A DNA stretch of 64,000 bases. It comes from JAAXIE01 sp965263155. GTDB lineage: Bacteria > Chloroflexota > Dehalococcoidia > Lucifugimonadales > JAAXIE01. Under the pieces are notes generated by a model, which was not told the origin of the DNA, ran no database searches, and saw nothing but the letters and a program-made list of their open reading frames with translations. The translations under genes were made by a program, and so were the position numbers. Below, one piece after another: positions 52,821 through 61,791 of this stretch (its first letter is position 1; every line of letters starts with the position of its first letter). The stretch spans positions 2,108,001 to 2,172,000 of the forward strand of contig OZ253586.1 of the NCBI GenBank assembly GCA_965263155.1, in the 5' to 3' direction.

Positions 52821-53846
52821 TTAGTCCAACCCGTATAGGGCTCTGGGGTTGTCCCCCAATATCTTGCCCACCTGCTCCTCGGTCAGGTCTTCCCGCTTCT
52901 GCAGCTCGTAAAGGGATTCGGGGAAGGTGCCATCCCAATGGGGGTAGTCGGAGGCGAACACTACTTTGTGGTCGCCGATGATTCGCAAGGTTTCGGGCAG
53001 CAGGCGCTCTTCAGGCTCACAGGCCACCCAGATGTTGCCCTCGATAATATAGTCACTGGGTTTCTTGGTGAGGACGGGGGCTTCCACTTCGCCGCGGATT
53101 TCGTACTCCTCGTCCATCCGGTCCATCCAGTAGGGTATCCAAGTGCAGCCAGCTTCCAGGTAAGCCAGCTTCAGGTCAGGGAAGCGCTCGGGTACACCGT
53201 CGAACAACATGCTGGTCATCTGGCGCATCAGCCCGTAGGTATGGGATAGGCAGTGGGCCTGCACCAGCCGCTCGAAGAGGTACTCATCGGCGCCTCGACC
53301 CTTGAGGGAGCCTGAAGCATGCACCGCCAGCGGCGAGTCCAGCTCCTGTGCGACTTGGTATAGGGCGTCGTACTGGGGCTTGCCAAGCAAGTAGGGGCCG
53401 TCGGCAGCCAGCATGCCACCGGCCAAGCCCAAGTCCTGCACGGCGCGTCGCATCTCTTTCGCCGACGCTTCCGGGGCTTGCAACGGCAGGAGGGCCACAG
53501 CCTTCAGGCGGGGGCTTACCTTGCAGAACTCCTCGGACACATAGTTGTTATAGGCGCGGCAGAAGGCGGCGGCGTAATCCGGATCGTTGATAAACCCTAC
53601 GCCGAGACCGATGGTGGGATAGAGGACCGTAGTCTCCATGCCAGCTTTATCCAGGATATCGATCCAGTTTTGGGCGTCCACGCTGTTCGGGCCACCAAGG
53701 GTGCCGAACATGGCGCGATCAAAGGCGTCCAACCCGACGCCCACCGGACCTCGGTTGTTATAGGGGGCCTCTAAGTATTGGCGGTAGTGCTGCTCTGTAT
53801 CCCTGATGTGGCCATCAGCGTCTATGGTTCCGGTGCTCATCTCCAC
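52821..53846 (-). CDS. Amidohydrolase-2 family TIM-barrel metal-dependent hydrolase
   Basis: A 341-residue protein of the family containing decarboxylases such as ACMSD. The N-terminal metal site reads DADGHIRD (DxDxH in place of the usual xHxH). Later landmarks are LPLQAPEASAKEMRRAV, a His in LAVHASG, LAYLEAGCTWIPYWMDRMDE, and the C-terminal VVFASDYPHWDGTFPES with the last Asp ligand. GGAGAG precedes the ATG. The likely reaction is hydrolysis or decarboxylation of a small, perhaps aromatic, acid. It is flanked by a solute-binding-protein gene and an amidase gene on the same strand. Confidence 0.9.
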   Translation of the reverse strand: MEMSTGTIDADGHIRDTEQHYRQYLEAPYNNRGPVGVGLDAFDRAMFGTLGGPNSVDAQNWIDILDKAGMETTVLYPTIGLGVGFINDPDYAAAFCRAYNNYVSEEFCKVSPRLKAVALLPLQAPEASAKEMRRAVQDLGLAGGMLAADGPYLLGKPQYDALYQVAQELDSPLAVHASGSLKGRGADEYLFERLVQAHCLSHTYGLMRQMTSMLFDGVPERFPDLKLAYLEAGCTWIPYWMDRMDEEYEIRGEVEAPVLTKKPSDYIIEGNIWVACEPEERLLPETLRIIGDHKVVFASDYPHWDGTFPESLYELQKREDLTEEQVGKILGDNPRALYGLD

Positions 53847-53901
53847 TCTCCTTGTAGGTATGGGGCCCTTTGAGTTCCCCGGCTTTGGGTTCTCTCGCCT
53901 T

Positions 53902-54933
53902 CTAAGTGTTCAGTGTTGTCTCATAGAAGACCTCTTCAGGTTGGACTGGCCGTCGCAGCAGACCTTGGGCCATGGAGCTGGCGATGAGAGTCTCCAGCAT
54001 GTTGCGGTTGGCCCTGATTCCCAGTGGATACGGGTCCTCACCGAACAACACGGCCTGCTCCTGAAAGTCATTACCCTCGAACAGCAGGTAGCCAGAGCGG
54101 GCACGACGCGCTTGCTCGTAGGCCGCCAGCTTGGAACTCTGAAAAGCCTTGAACAGCTCCAGCGCCGCCCAAGGGTGTTCGCGCAGCACGCGGTTCTGCA
54201 CGATGACCAAGTGGTTCACCGGAATGATGCCGGTGCGCCGGTAGTAGTCGGCGGTAACGGCCTTTCCTCCGTCGGGAAAGAGAGGGCGTATGTTGGGGTT
54301 GCCCACCAGAGGCGTTCCAGCATAGCGGTCGATGCCGCTCATGTTCGCCGGGCCACCGCCACGGGGGAAGCCATAGGCGGCATCGATTTCGCCACGGTCC
54401 AGCATGGTGTCAAGTGTCTGGTCCCGGTTCAGCCAGTTGAGGGAGATGCCCGGAGGCGGGTCTTGGTCCAACCCCAAGGCACCGCCGTGGCTCATCTCCC
54501 CGAGACGACCGTTGTACCACGTCACGTCGGACGCTTCGATGCCATGGAGTTCCTTCATGGTGGCCCGCATCCACAGCGCAGCGGTCATGTCGTAGTCCGG
54601 AACGCCCACCCGCTTGCCTCGCAGGTCGCCGAGTGTCTCGACGCCGGAGTTGGTGTTCACATAGAGGTCCAGCCAGACAAAGGCTTTGCTAAGGAACACA
54701 GGCAGGGCGCTCCAGTCCCAGCGCATGCCATCACCGCGCTCCTTGGCCAGCAGAGTCTCGGAGATGGACATCTCGGACAGGTCGAACTCGTCATACTCAA
54801 GATTGCGATAGAAGAGCTCGCCAGGGGGCAAGGTAACGAATCCCAAGTCAATGTTCTCCGGCTTGACCGTGCCATCCTTCAGGGCTTGCGCCCGCGGATT
54901 GGCGGAGAAGCCGGCTGTGAGCGCTAAAGCCAT
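53902..54933 (-). CDS. ABC-type substrate-binding-like protein (NMT1/dihydroxyphthalate-decarboxylase-like fold)
   Basis: A 343-residue product from ATG 54933 (AGAGGAG about 7 nt upstream); a longer frame overlaps the amidase gene region. Its type II periplasmic-binding fold shows LGDLRGKRVGVPDYDMTAAL, LDTMLDRGEIDAAYGF, IRPLFPDGG and GIIPVNHLVIVQ. No convincing signal peptide is present, as in cytoplasmic relatives annotated as 4,5-dihydroxyphthalate decarboxylase. Either it binds a substrate for a transporter encoded elsewhere or it acts in the cytoplasm on it. It sits between two amidase genes and an amidohydrolase gene, so the ligand is probably their substrate. Confidence 0.82.
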   Translation of the reverse strand: MALALTAGFSANPRAQALKDGTVKPENIDLGFVTLPPGELFYRNLEYDEFDLSEMSISETLLAKERGDGMRWDWSALPVFLSKAFVWLDLYVNTNSGVETLGDLRGKRVGVPDYDMTAALWMRATMKELHGIEASDVTWYNGRLGEMSHGGALGLDQDPPPGISLNWLNRDQTLDTMLDRGEIDAAYGFPRGGGPANMSGIDRYAGTPLVGNPNIRPLFPDGGKAVTADYYRRTGIIPVNHLVIVQNRVLREHPWAALELFKAFQSSKLAAYEQARRARSGYLLFEGNDFQEQAVLFGEDPYPLGIRANRNMLETLIASSMAQGLLRRPVQPEEVFYETTLNT

Positions 54934-55003
54934 GCAAACACTCCTCTGGGCCGCGTGATGCGGTCGCGGACACACCGGCCCAAGTTCACAGTCAACCGCC
55001 TCC

Positions 55004-56419
55004 TCACGAAACAGCAGGCCTTTGGGGCCAAGGCCGAGCCTGCTCAAAAGCAGCCGAGGCCCGAAGTATGGTCGCCTCGTCTTCATGGCGCCCGATGATA
55101 TGGAGGCCGATAGGCAGGCCCTCGCTGGACATACCACAGGGTATGCTGGCGGCCGGCGAACCAATCACGTTGAAGGGCCTCGTGTATGGAGAGAAGCCTC
55201 GACGCGGGTCTTCCATGACATGATTGCCGATTTGGGTCGGGAACTGGCCATGCGGGAAGGCCGGGACGGCCACCGTGGGAGTCATCAGCAGGTCGTAACG
55301 CTCCAGCAGGTCGGCCAGCTTTGACTTCATGACCTCTACCGCAGCGATGGCTCTGGCGAAGTCGACCCCGGTGGCGTGCGATCCATGCTCTAGGAAGGTG
55401 CGCCCGTAGTCGGTGAGAGCGTCAGGGCTCTCTTCCAGCAGATGCCCCCAGCTGGCGAAGTTGTTAGAGTAGAAGATGTCGTAGAAGGGCGGCAGCGGGT
55501 TGTCCAAAGAGAAATCAGTTTCCTCCACCACACACCCGAACTCTTGGAACATCTGCGCAGCAGAAGCGGTAGCCTCCAGCACCTGCGGGTCTACCGGACA
55601 GTAGCCTAGGTCGGGACTCCATGCTATGCGCAGCCCCTGGATGGACTGGCCCAAGCCAGCGGAATAGTCGGGCGTGGCCGACCGCAGCGAGCTCGGGTCA
55701 CGGGAGTCGTGCCCCGCAAGCACCTGCAAAAGCAGCGCTGCGTCCCGCACGGTCCGGGCCATAGGGCCTGCCTGCGAGGTGAGATTGGGGGACGGCTTTC
55801 CAAACCCGCCAGCACGGGGGACGCGACCCAAAGTGGGCTTGAGGCCGTAAAGGCCACAAAAACTGCTGGGCAGTCGCACCGAGCCACCGCCGTCAGTCCC
55901 CGGAGCCACGGAGGACAACCCGGCGATTACGGCTGCCGCTGCCCCACCACTTGAACCGCCGCTGGTCCGGGTAGGGTCCCACGGATTGCAGCAAGGGTCG
56001 CCAAGTCGGTTCTGGGTGACACCCAGCAAGCCGAATTCGGGGGTGTTGGTTTTGCCCAAAATGACAGCTCCGGCTGCCTTCACCCGTTCCACCAAGACTG
56101 AATCGCGGTCCGGCACCATCCCATCGAAGACTAGGGAACCCATGGTGGAGCGAATACCCTTAGTCGCCTCCAAGTCCTTGATGGAGGTGGGGATGCCCAA
56201 CATAGGGGCCCGCTCGCCACGGGCCCTAGCGGCATCGGCTTCCCTAGCCTGCGCCATGGCCTCGTCTGCCGAGACGGTAAGGTAGGCGTTCAGCCGAGGG
56301 TTGAACTCTTCGATTCGGCGCAAGTACATCTCCGTCAACTCTACGGATGAGACTTCGCCAGCGTCCATCATCTCCAGCAGACGCGATGCGGGGGTGAAGG
56401 CCAAGTCACCATCGGCCAT
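55004..56419 (-). CDS. Amidase signature family enzyme 2 (AtzF/GatA-like)
   Basis: A 471-residue amidase. The catalytic Lys is in GIPTSIKDLEATKG, the cis-Ser in RTSGGSSGGAAAAV and the nucleophile in TDGGGSVRLPSSFCG; then GLKPTLGRVPRAGG and MTPTVAVPAFP follow. It is closer to the classical GatA-like catabolic amidases than enzyme 1. GGAGGA stands 6 nt before the ATG. It is the first gene of the minus-strand run 56419-50025 and is divergent from the PHP gene, so a promoter lies in 56420-56728. Confidence 0.93.
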   Translation of the reverse strand: MADGDLAFTPASRLLEMMDAGEVSSVELTEMYLRRIEEFNPRLNAYLTVSADEAMAQAREADAARARGERAPMLGIPTSIKDLEATKGIRSTMGSLVFDGMVPDRDSVLVERVKAAGAVILGKTNTPEFGLLGVTQNRLGDPCCNPWDPTRTSGGSSGGAAAAVIAGLSSVAPGTDGGGSVRLPSSFCGLYGLKPTLGRVPRAGGFGKPSPNLTSQAGPMARTVRDAALLLQVLAGHDSRDPSSLRSATPDYSAGLGQSIQGLRIAWSPDLGYCPVDPQVLEATASAAQMFQEFGCVVEETDFSLDNPLPPFYDIFYSNNFASWGHLLEESPDALTDYGRTFLEHGSHATGVDFARAIAAVEVMKSKLADLLERYDLLMTPTVAVPAFPHGQFPTQIGNHVMEDPRRGFSPYTRPFNVIGSPAASIPCGMSSEGLPIGLHIIGRHEDEATILRASAAFEQARPWPQRPAVS

Positions 56420-56728
56420 GCCGTCCTCCTTAACCTAGAGCAAGGGAATCGGCCCCAAAGAGCCGCTATTGCGCGTCGATATTATCGCGCTTCCGGCTAC
56501 GGCGCAACGACGGGATTGCCTCGGATGGCGCACCCAGCTTGAAGACCTCAGGCCTGACGGGACGCCTCGATAGCATCCGGCCACAATCACAATCGGACGC
56601 GGTACACCATGTGCTGTTTTCACTGAACCCTTGGCGGTGTAGTAATCTCCGGTTCAACACAGTCCCTTGACGAAAACCGTTGCGTGGTGGGAGACTGGCT
56701 TGGTCTTCTCCCTCTTTGGAGCTTGCTC

Positions 56729-57373
56729 TTGTATATTGACTTGCATGCCCATACCTATCCTGCTTCGGACGACAGCTTTATCAGCGCCGATGATTTGATT
56801 GATGGCGCCAAGCAGGCTGGGCTGGATGGCATCTGCCTGACGGACCACGACTACTTCTGGGTGCCCGAAGATGTGAAGCGCTTGGCAAAACGGCACGACT
56901 TCCTGGTGCTGGCGGGTTCCGAAATCAACACCGAGGACGGGCATGTGCTGGTATTCGGTCTGCACCAATACCAGTTCGGGATGCACAAGACTGCCTTTCT
57001 GCGCCAGCAAGTCCGCGATGCGGGAGGCACCATGGTGGCCGCCCATCCCTACCGGCGTCGCTATCCCAAACGTAAGCCAGGGACAAGCGAGCAGATGGAC
57101 GAGGCCCTGCAGCAGGCCAGCGTCGAGGAGTTGTTCTCCGCGTGCAGTGCCATCGAAGTCGTGAACGGCAGGGGGCGTTCCGAGGAGAACCTGTTTTCTA
57201 GGACGCTATGCGACCGTCTTGGCCTTGCTGGCACCGGCGGTAGCGACATCCACCGCGCCGAGCACATCGGCCGGGCATGCACCAAGTTTCATCGCAAAGT
57301 TTTCTGCTTGGACGACTTGGTGCGGGAACTGAACAGCGGGGCCTGCGAAGCAGAGTTGGGATACGCGTCATGA
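56729..57373 (+). CDS. PHP-domain phosphoesterase
   Basis: A 214-residue product from TTG 56729 (GGAG 7 nt upstream), which gives the family-typical start MYIDLHAHTYPASDD. The metal-binding residues are visible: HAH near the N-terminus, GICLTDHDYFW, GSEINTEDGHVLVFG, VAAHPYRR, and the C-terminal GTGGSDIHRAEHIG. PHP proteins hydrolyse phosphoesters of nucleotides or sugars. It is followed by an ABC ATPase gene after 37 bp on the same strand. Confidence 0.88.
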   Translation: MYIDLHAHTYPASDDSFISADDLIDGAKQAGLDGICLTDHDYFWVPEDVKRLAKRHDFLVLAGSEINTEDGHVLVFGLHQYQFGMHKTAFLRQQVRDAGGTMVAAHPYRRRYPKRKPGTSEQMDEALQQASVEELFSACSAIEVVNGRGRSEENLFSRTLCDRLGLAGTGGSDIHRAEHIGRACTKFHRKVFCLDDLVRELNSGACEAELGYAS

Positions 57374-57410
57374 TGACCTGTCGGAACGCAGACGTGGAGG
57401 ATGCAGTCCA

Positions 57411-58400
57411 GTGACCGAGGTGTTGCGAGTGGAAGACCTCCGGGTGCGATATCGCACTCGCCAAGGCGATATACGCGCCGTCAACGGCGTCAACTTCGCC
57501 CTACAGGAAAGCTCCATCATGTGCTTGGTGGGAGAGAGCGGGTCGGGGAAGTCGACCGTGGCCTTGGCCTTGATGGGGTTGCTGCCCCATAACGGCGACG
57601 TGATGGAGGGCAAGGTCCTCTTCCAAGATCAAGACCTGCTGCGCATCTCCTTTGGCAGGCTGCGCCACATTCGTGGCAAGGACATCACCATGGTGTTCCA
57701 AGAGCCCCAGTCGGCCCTCAACCCCATTCAGTCCATCGGCGACCAACTAGTCGAGGCCATCCGCACTCACACAGGCTCAAAGAAAGAGCAGGCTTTTCGC
57801 ATGGCCGAAGAAAGCCTGCGTGAAATGGGGCTACCGGACCCGCCACAGATCATGGGACGCTATCCGTTCCAAGTGAGCGGCGGGCAAGCCCAACGCATCA
57901 TGCTTGCCATGGCCTTGACGCTGCGCCCCAAGGTGCTCGTTGCCGACGAGCCCACATCCAGCATCGACGTCACTCTGCAAGCGGAGATACTGGCCCGGCT
58001 GAAGGGTTATGTGCAGGAGTGGGGTTGCAGCATACTGCTCATCACCCACGACTTGGGGGTGGTGGCTCACATGGCCGACGAGGTGGCGGTTATGTACGGG
58101 GGCAGCATCGTGGAGCACGCCGACGTGCGGGGCCTGTTCCACCGGCCATATCACCCCTACACTTGGGGCATCTTCCAAGCCCTGCCCCGCTTGGACGAGG
58201 CCGACCGGAGGCTACAACCCCTCGAAGGGACCCCCCCTACGCTGCTGAACCTACCCGACCAGTGCCCCTTCGTACCCCGATGCCCCAAGGCCGTGTCACG
58301 CTGCCGCGAAGAGACCATGCCTCACTTGGACACAGTGGCGGCAGGGCACACAGTGGCGTGCTACAACATGGTGGACCATGGGCCGGAGGACGCGGGGTAA
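57411..58400 (+). CDS. Oligopeptide/dipeptide-type ABC transporter ATP-binding protein
   Basis: A 329-residue DppD/OppD-type ATPase starting at GTG. Walker A is GESGSGKST, the signature is FQVSGGQAQRIMLAMAL, Walker B is LVADEPTSSIDVT (usually TTALD) and the switch is LLITHDLGVVAHM. The C-terminal oligopeptide-transporter extension carries CPFVPRCPKAVSRC and a final Cys (VACYN), which can bind an iron-sulfur cluster in relatives. No permease or second ATPase gene is adjacent in this window, so its partners are elsewhere or it was separated by rearrangement. Confidence 0.93.
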   Translation: MTEVLRVEDLRVRYRTRQGDIRAVNGVNFALQESSIMCLVGESGSGKSTVALALMGLLPHNGDVMEGKVLFQDQDLLRISFGRLRHIRGKDITMVFQEPQSALNPIQSIGDQLVEAIRTHTGSKKEQAFRMAEESLREMGLPDPPQIMGRYPFQVSGGQAQRIMLAMALTLRPKVLVADEPTSSIDVTLQAEILARLKGYVQEWGCSILLITHDLGVVAHMADEVAVMYGGSIVEHADVRGLFHRPYHPYTWGIFQALPRLDEADRRLQPLEGTPPTLLNLPDQCPFVPRCPKAVSRCREETMPHLDTVAAGHTVACYNMVDHGPEDAG

Positions 58401-58545
58401 AGGAACTTCGGTCAGGGGCGGCTACCCCTTTCTACATACCTGTAGGCAACGACTGCTCCCAGCATGACTCACAATTGCTAGTCTGCCCCTTTAGGACTGG
58501 CGTGATGTAATGACGCGTGCTATTACCATCAACCTGCTCTGAGTG

Positions 58546-59014
58546 TTAAAACGTATATCGCTTTTTACAGCGACCACCACCCAAGTCCCAATAGTGGTAT
58601 TCGACGCACATCCTCTCGAGTTCGGTTTCAGCCTGGCGAGCCCTAGCTTTGCCTCGATTCTCATTGTGGGCTATAGCAAACCCCTCGGCTGGTGCCGGTC
58701 TACCTTCAATCCAGGAATACGAACCTCCAATTTTCGGCCTAGGTAATTTTACAAGTTCGCCCCGTTCAAGGAGGCGTTCGATCGCGTTGCCTATGAGATA
58801 GTCCGTCAACTGGGGTGCCAAGAATCCCCTGCTCAGATTCATGTAGGAGAAGAACGTTAGCCCTTCCGACTTTCGGCGCATCTGAGCTCGGTATAATCCC
58901 AAGTCATAAACCCTTAGCTGCGGGAGTGATGGTGCTTCATCTACGCCATCCAGTGGCGTACCAAAGTGCTTTCTCAATGTTCTTGATGTCCGCCAAATCC
59001 CATATCTGTCCCAT
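58546..59014 (-). pseudogene. Hypothetical protein, probably frameshifted near its start
   Basis: From ATG 59014 the minus strand reads MGQIWDLADIKN. A one-base frame change near 58978 then gives LRKHFGTPLDGVDEAPSLPQ, followed by LRVYDLGLYRAQMRRKSEG, a hydrophobic patch with NLSRGFLAPQLTDYLIGNAI, and a basic C-terminus ending KKRYTF. Without the shift the second frame could start at a TTG. No family is recognised. Its ATG shares the A of the previous gene's TGA (TGATG), so the two were translationally coupled. Confidence 0.45.
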
Positions 59015-59220
59015 CACTTAGACGCCCGGACTCGTAGCTTTGGGTGGAGTATCTTCATACACGATATCCTGTTGCAGACAAGGGCAAGACGGCTAGGCCT
59101 CCCGCGATAACCACTACAAATTGCTCTAACATAGGTGTCTTCCCTAGAGAATTTCGCGTCGATTAAATGCTCCGTCTTCTTCTCGATATCAGCATTCTTG
59201 GTGGCACGATGCTTTCCCAA
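59014..59220 (-). CDS. Small basic hypothetical protein
   Basis: A 68-residue frame starting TTG immediately after the holA stop codon: GKHRATKNADIEKKTEHLID, then VRAICSGYRGRPSRLALVCN and a very basic end (LHPKLRVRASK). No ribosome-binding site is obvious. It could be read by reinitiation after holA. The family is unknown, and the coupling TGATG to the next gene supports expression as a pair. Confidence 0.4.
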   Translation of the reverse strand: MGKHRATKNADIEKKTEHLIDAKFSREDTYVRAICSGYRGRPSRLALVCNRISCMKILHPKLRVRASK

Positions 59221-60294
59221 CTACCTACCCGGCACTTGCGTGACCAGCAGTTGCAGCGCAACTTCCTCTTCCATTCTGCCCTGCTTGACGGCTAGGTCGG
59301 CTTCGAGGAGGGCTTCGTAAAGCATGGCTAGGCCTTCCGGGGAGTGGCTGCGGGCTTGCTGCATTGTTTTGCGGAGGACGAAGTCGGGGCCAATGTTCAG
59401 TCTGCTGCCGATTTCCGACTGGGGGAAGCCACTGTCCAGCAGGTGGCGGGCTAAGACTACCCGGCGCACTTGCATCGACACCATGGCGATTACCTCGGAG
59501 AAGCCCGCTCCTCCTTGACTGAGGCGATTGGTGGCCCGCAGCGCCACGGCTGGGCGCCGCTCCAGCACTGCGTCGACCACGTTGAAGACCGATGTCTCTC
59601 GCATTTCGGGCACAAGTTCACGGACATGGGCCTCGACGATAGACTCTTCGCCAGCGTAGAGGGCCAGCTTCTCCAACTCATTATCCAGTACGCGGAGGTT
59701 AGGGCCTACCAGACGTGAGAGAAGGGTGATGGCCCCAGGCACGATGCTGCACCCCTTTTCTCCAACACGAGAGCGTATCCAGCGGCTCAAGGCCTCGCCG
59801 TTTGGAGTGGGTAACTCCCGAACTTGGGCCACGGCATGCAACCGCTCCAGCAAAGGATTACCGCCTCTGATAGGGCCGTCGACAAAGACCAGTAGCGTCG
59901 TGGGGGGCATACATTCAAGATATCCCTCCAGCCCCTCCCAGCTTCCTTCCGAGACGCGGGCCGAGGATCGGGCAGAGGCGCGGCTACGGCCACGGCGTTG
60001 GCCACCGGCTCGGCTCGGCTCCACTTCAGCCAGCGCCCCCGTCACCATCACCAAGCGCTTTTCCGCTAGGAAGGGCATGGCGTTGCACATGGGGCTGATG
60101 GATGACAGGTTGGCTTGGGGAGCAGACACGCGGTGGCAGTTGGCTTCGCGCGACTCCACTGGCCCGACCTCCTCTTGTAGCTCGCGAAGGGCGGTGGACA
60201 CCAAGAACTCGTCGCCGTATATAACCTGTGCGGGGGCCACTATGGGGACCCTCCTACGATGGGTAAGCCTGGGGCCGCGGATTCCCGCATTCAT
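59221..60294 (-). CDS. holA: DNA polymerase III delta subunit
   Basis: A 357-residue clamp-loader subunit. Landmarks of the HolA family are IYGDEFLVSTALREL near the N-terminus, RLVMVTGAL, TTLLVFVDGPI, the WIRSRVGEKGCSI block, LRVLDNELEKLALYAG, and the helical C-terminus FSEVIAMVSMQVRRVVLARH. A low-complexity Arg/Ser/Ala insertion (GQRRGRSRASARSSARVSEG) near residue 110 is unusual. It opens the sliding clamp as part of the DnaX complex. It is divergent from the small membrane gene at 60393. Confidence 0.9.
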   Translation of the reverse strand: MNAGIRGPRLTHRRRVPIVAPAQVIYGDEFLVSTALRELQEEVGPVESREANCHRVSAPQANLSSISPMCNAMPFLAEKRLVMVTGALAEVEPSRAGGQRRGRSRASARSSARVSEGSWEGLEGYLECMPPTTLLVFVDGPIRGGNPLLERLHAVAQVRELPTPNGEALSRWIRSRVGEKGCSIVPGAITLLSRLVGPNLRVLDNELEKLALYAGEESIVEAHVRELVPEMRETSVFNVVDAVLERRPAVALRATNRLSQGGAGFSEVIAMVSMQVRRVVLARHLLDSGFPQSEIGSRLNIGPDFVLRKTMQQARSHSPEGLAMLYEALLEADLAVKQGRMEEEVALQLLVTQVPGR

Positions 60295-60392
60295 AGAAAT
60301 GACGGTTAGAAAATGTCCTGATCGCTTTCACCTTATCACGCCAGAACGTATAATTGGGAAGTGAGCCCAAGAAAAAGCGGGAGGACAGACAT

Positions 60393-60575
60393 ATGGCAAT
60401 GGTCATAGCACGGATGCTGCTGCCCTTCATGATGCTGTTTCTAGTTTCCTTCGTGGCACGGGCTTTACTGAAGCACTATCTGCGCCGCCGCTTTGAGCCG
60501 TCGCAGCCCGACGGGACAAGTTCGGCCCGGGTGGTTGATGGCGAATACCGCGTGAAGGACGAGCCTGAGACTTGA
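60393..60575 (+). CDS. Small single-pass membrane protein
   Basis: A 60-residue product from ATG 60393, 8 nt after GGGAGG. One hydrophobic helix (VIARMLLPFMMLFLVSFVARAL) precedes a basic, then acidic tail (HYLRRRFEPSQPDG ... VKDEPET). The positive charges after the helix suggest a cytoplasmic C-terminus. No family is assigned. It lies upstream of ychF on the same strand. Confidence 0.6.
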   Translation: MAMVIARMLLPFMMLFLVSFVARALLKHYLRRRFEPSQPDGTSSARVVDGEYRVKDEPET

Positions 60576-60689
60576 TCCCTCGACTCACTACCACCCGATG
60601 GTCCATTTGAACCTCGCATCATATTCCCGCGAGAGCATCGGCCTGCTTTTCACCCTCATCCGAACCTTCCCCCGTGAGCGGGAAGGAGT

Positions 60690-61787
60690 TTGCTTGGGGG
60701 TGCTTTGGAGATAGCCCTTATCGGCATGCCCAACAGCGGCAAGACCACGATGCTGCATGCCCTCACCCGCGGCCGCTTTGAGTCTCAGAAGGCTGGCCTG
60801 CAGATCGGTGTAGTCAAAGCCCCCGATAGCCGGTTGGAAGCCTTGGCAGGCTTGTTCTCCCCCGAGAAGATAGTGCCCGCCGAGGTAACCTATTGGGACC
60901 TGGCTGCCCCATCGGAAAGTCCCTCTACCGGAACCGGGGCTGGCGTCATCAGCGGGCAGATAGTGAACCAACTGCAGAAGGTCGACGCCTTGGTCCATGT
61001 AGTGCGGGCCTTCGAGGACGACTCCGTTCCCTATCACCAGCCCACCATAGACCCCATTCGCGACGCTGACGCCATGGACGCGGAGCTTATCTTCTGCGAC
61101 TTGGGGATTCTGGAGCGTCGCCGCCAGCGAGTTGACACTAATCTGAAGGGCGCACGCGGACAAGAGCGCAGCACGTTCCTACGGGAGATCTCCTTTATCG
61201 AAAAGCTGCAAAAGGCGCTGGAGGATGAGACGCCCGCCAGCCGGATGGAGCTTTCGGGTGAGGAGCAGGCTATGGTCACGGGCTACAACATGCTCACCGG
61301 CAAGCGTGTGCTCACGGTGTTCAACGTGGGAGAGGACGTGCCAGAGATCGCGGAGGAAGGCGACGCCTTTGAGCATCGACCCGGTGCACTCAGCACCAGC
61401 ATCTGCGCCAAGCTGGAACAGGAACTGGGCCAGCTTTCACCGGAGGACGAGCAGGAGTTCCGCGAGTCCATGGGCCTTCCTGAATCGGGTTTGCAGCGCG
61501 TCGTCGGACTGAGCCACAAACTGCTGGACATGGCGTCCTTCTTCACCGTGGGGCCCGACGAGGTGCGAGCTTGGACGGTCCCCCAAAACATCGCGGCGCT
61601 GAAGGCCGCGAGCAAGATACACTCGGATATCGAGCGAGGGTTCATCCGCGCCGAGGTGATTGACTTCGACCAACTGATGGCCTGTGGCTCCTTGGTTCAA
61701 GCGAAGAAGCAGGGTGTGCTCCGGCTGGAGGGTAAGGGATACCCAGTGCAGGACGGAGATGTGATCACCTTCCTTTTCAACGTCTAA
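60690..61787 (+). CDS. ychF: YchF/OLA1-type translation-associated ATPase
   Basis: A 365-residue P-loop protein of the Obg-related YchF family, near the usual 363. G1 reads GMPNSGKTT (residues 12-20), the switch region has GLQIGVVKAPDSRLEALAGL, and a coiled-coil stretch (RRQRVDTNLKGARGQERS) precedes the region equivalent to NKxE (VFNVGEDV), degenerate as expected for ATP specificity. The C-terminal TGS domain has FFTVGPDEVRAWTV, AASKIHSDIERGFIRAEVI and QDGDVITFLFNV. It starts at TTG 60690 or at the in-frame TTG 60705, which gives the canonical MEIALIG. It lies 4 bp before hemW. Confidence 0.93.
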   Translation: MLGGALEIALIGMPNSGKTTMLHALTRGRFESQKAGLQIGVVKAPDSRLEALAGLFSPEKIVPAEVTYWDLAAPSESPSTGTGAGVISGQIVNQLQKVDALVHVVRAFEDDSVPYHQPTIDPIRDADAMDAELIFCDLGILERRRQRVDTNLKGARGQERSTFLREISFIEKLQKALEDETPASRMELSGEEQAMVTGYNMLTGKRVLTVFNVGEDVPEIAEEGDAFEHRPGALSTSICAKLEQELGQLSPEDEQEFRESMGLPESGLQRVVGLSHKLLDMASFFTVGPDEVRAWTVPQNIAALKAASKIHSDIERGFIRAEVIDFDQLMACGSLVQAKKQGVLRLEGKGYPVQDGDVITFLFNV

Positions 61788-61791
61788 GCCC

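Noticed and set aside
51457..52824. 455-residue plus-strand frame over amidase 1
   Set aside because: Antisense to a complete amidase with an intact triad; no motif or start support.
53806..54927. 373-residue plus-strand frame over the binding-protein gene
   Set aside because: Antisense to a recognisable periplasmic-binding fold; shadow frame.
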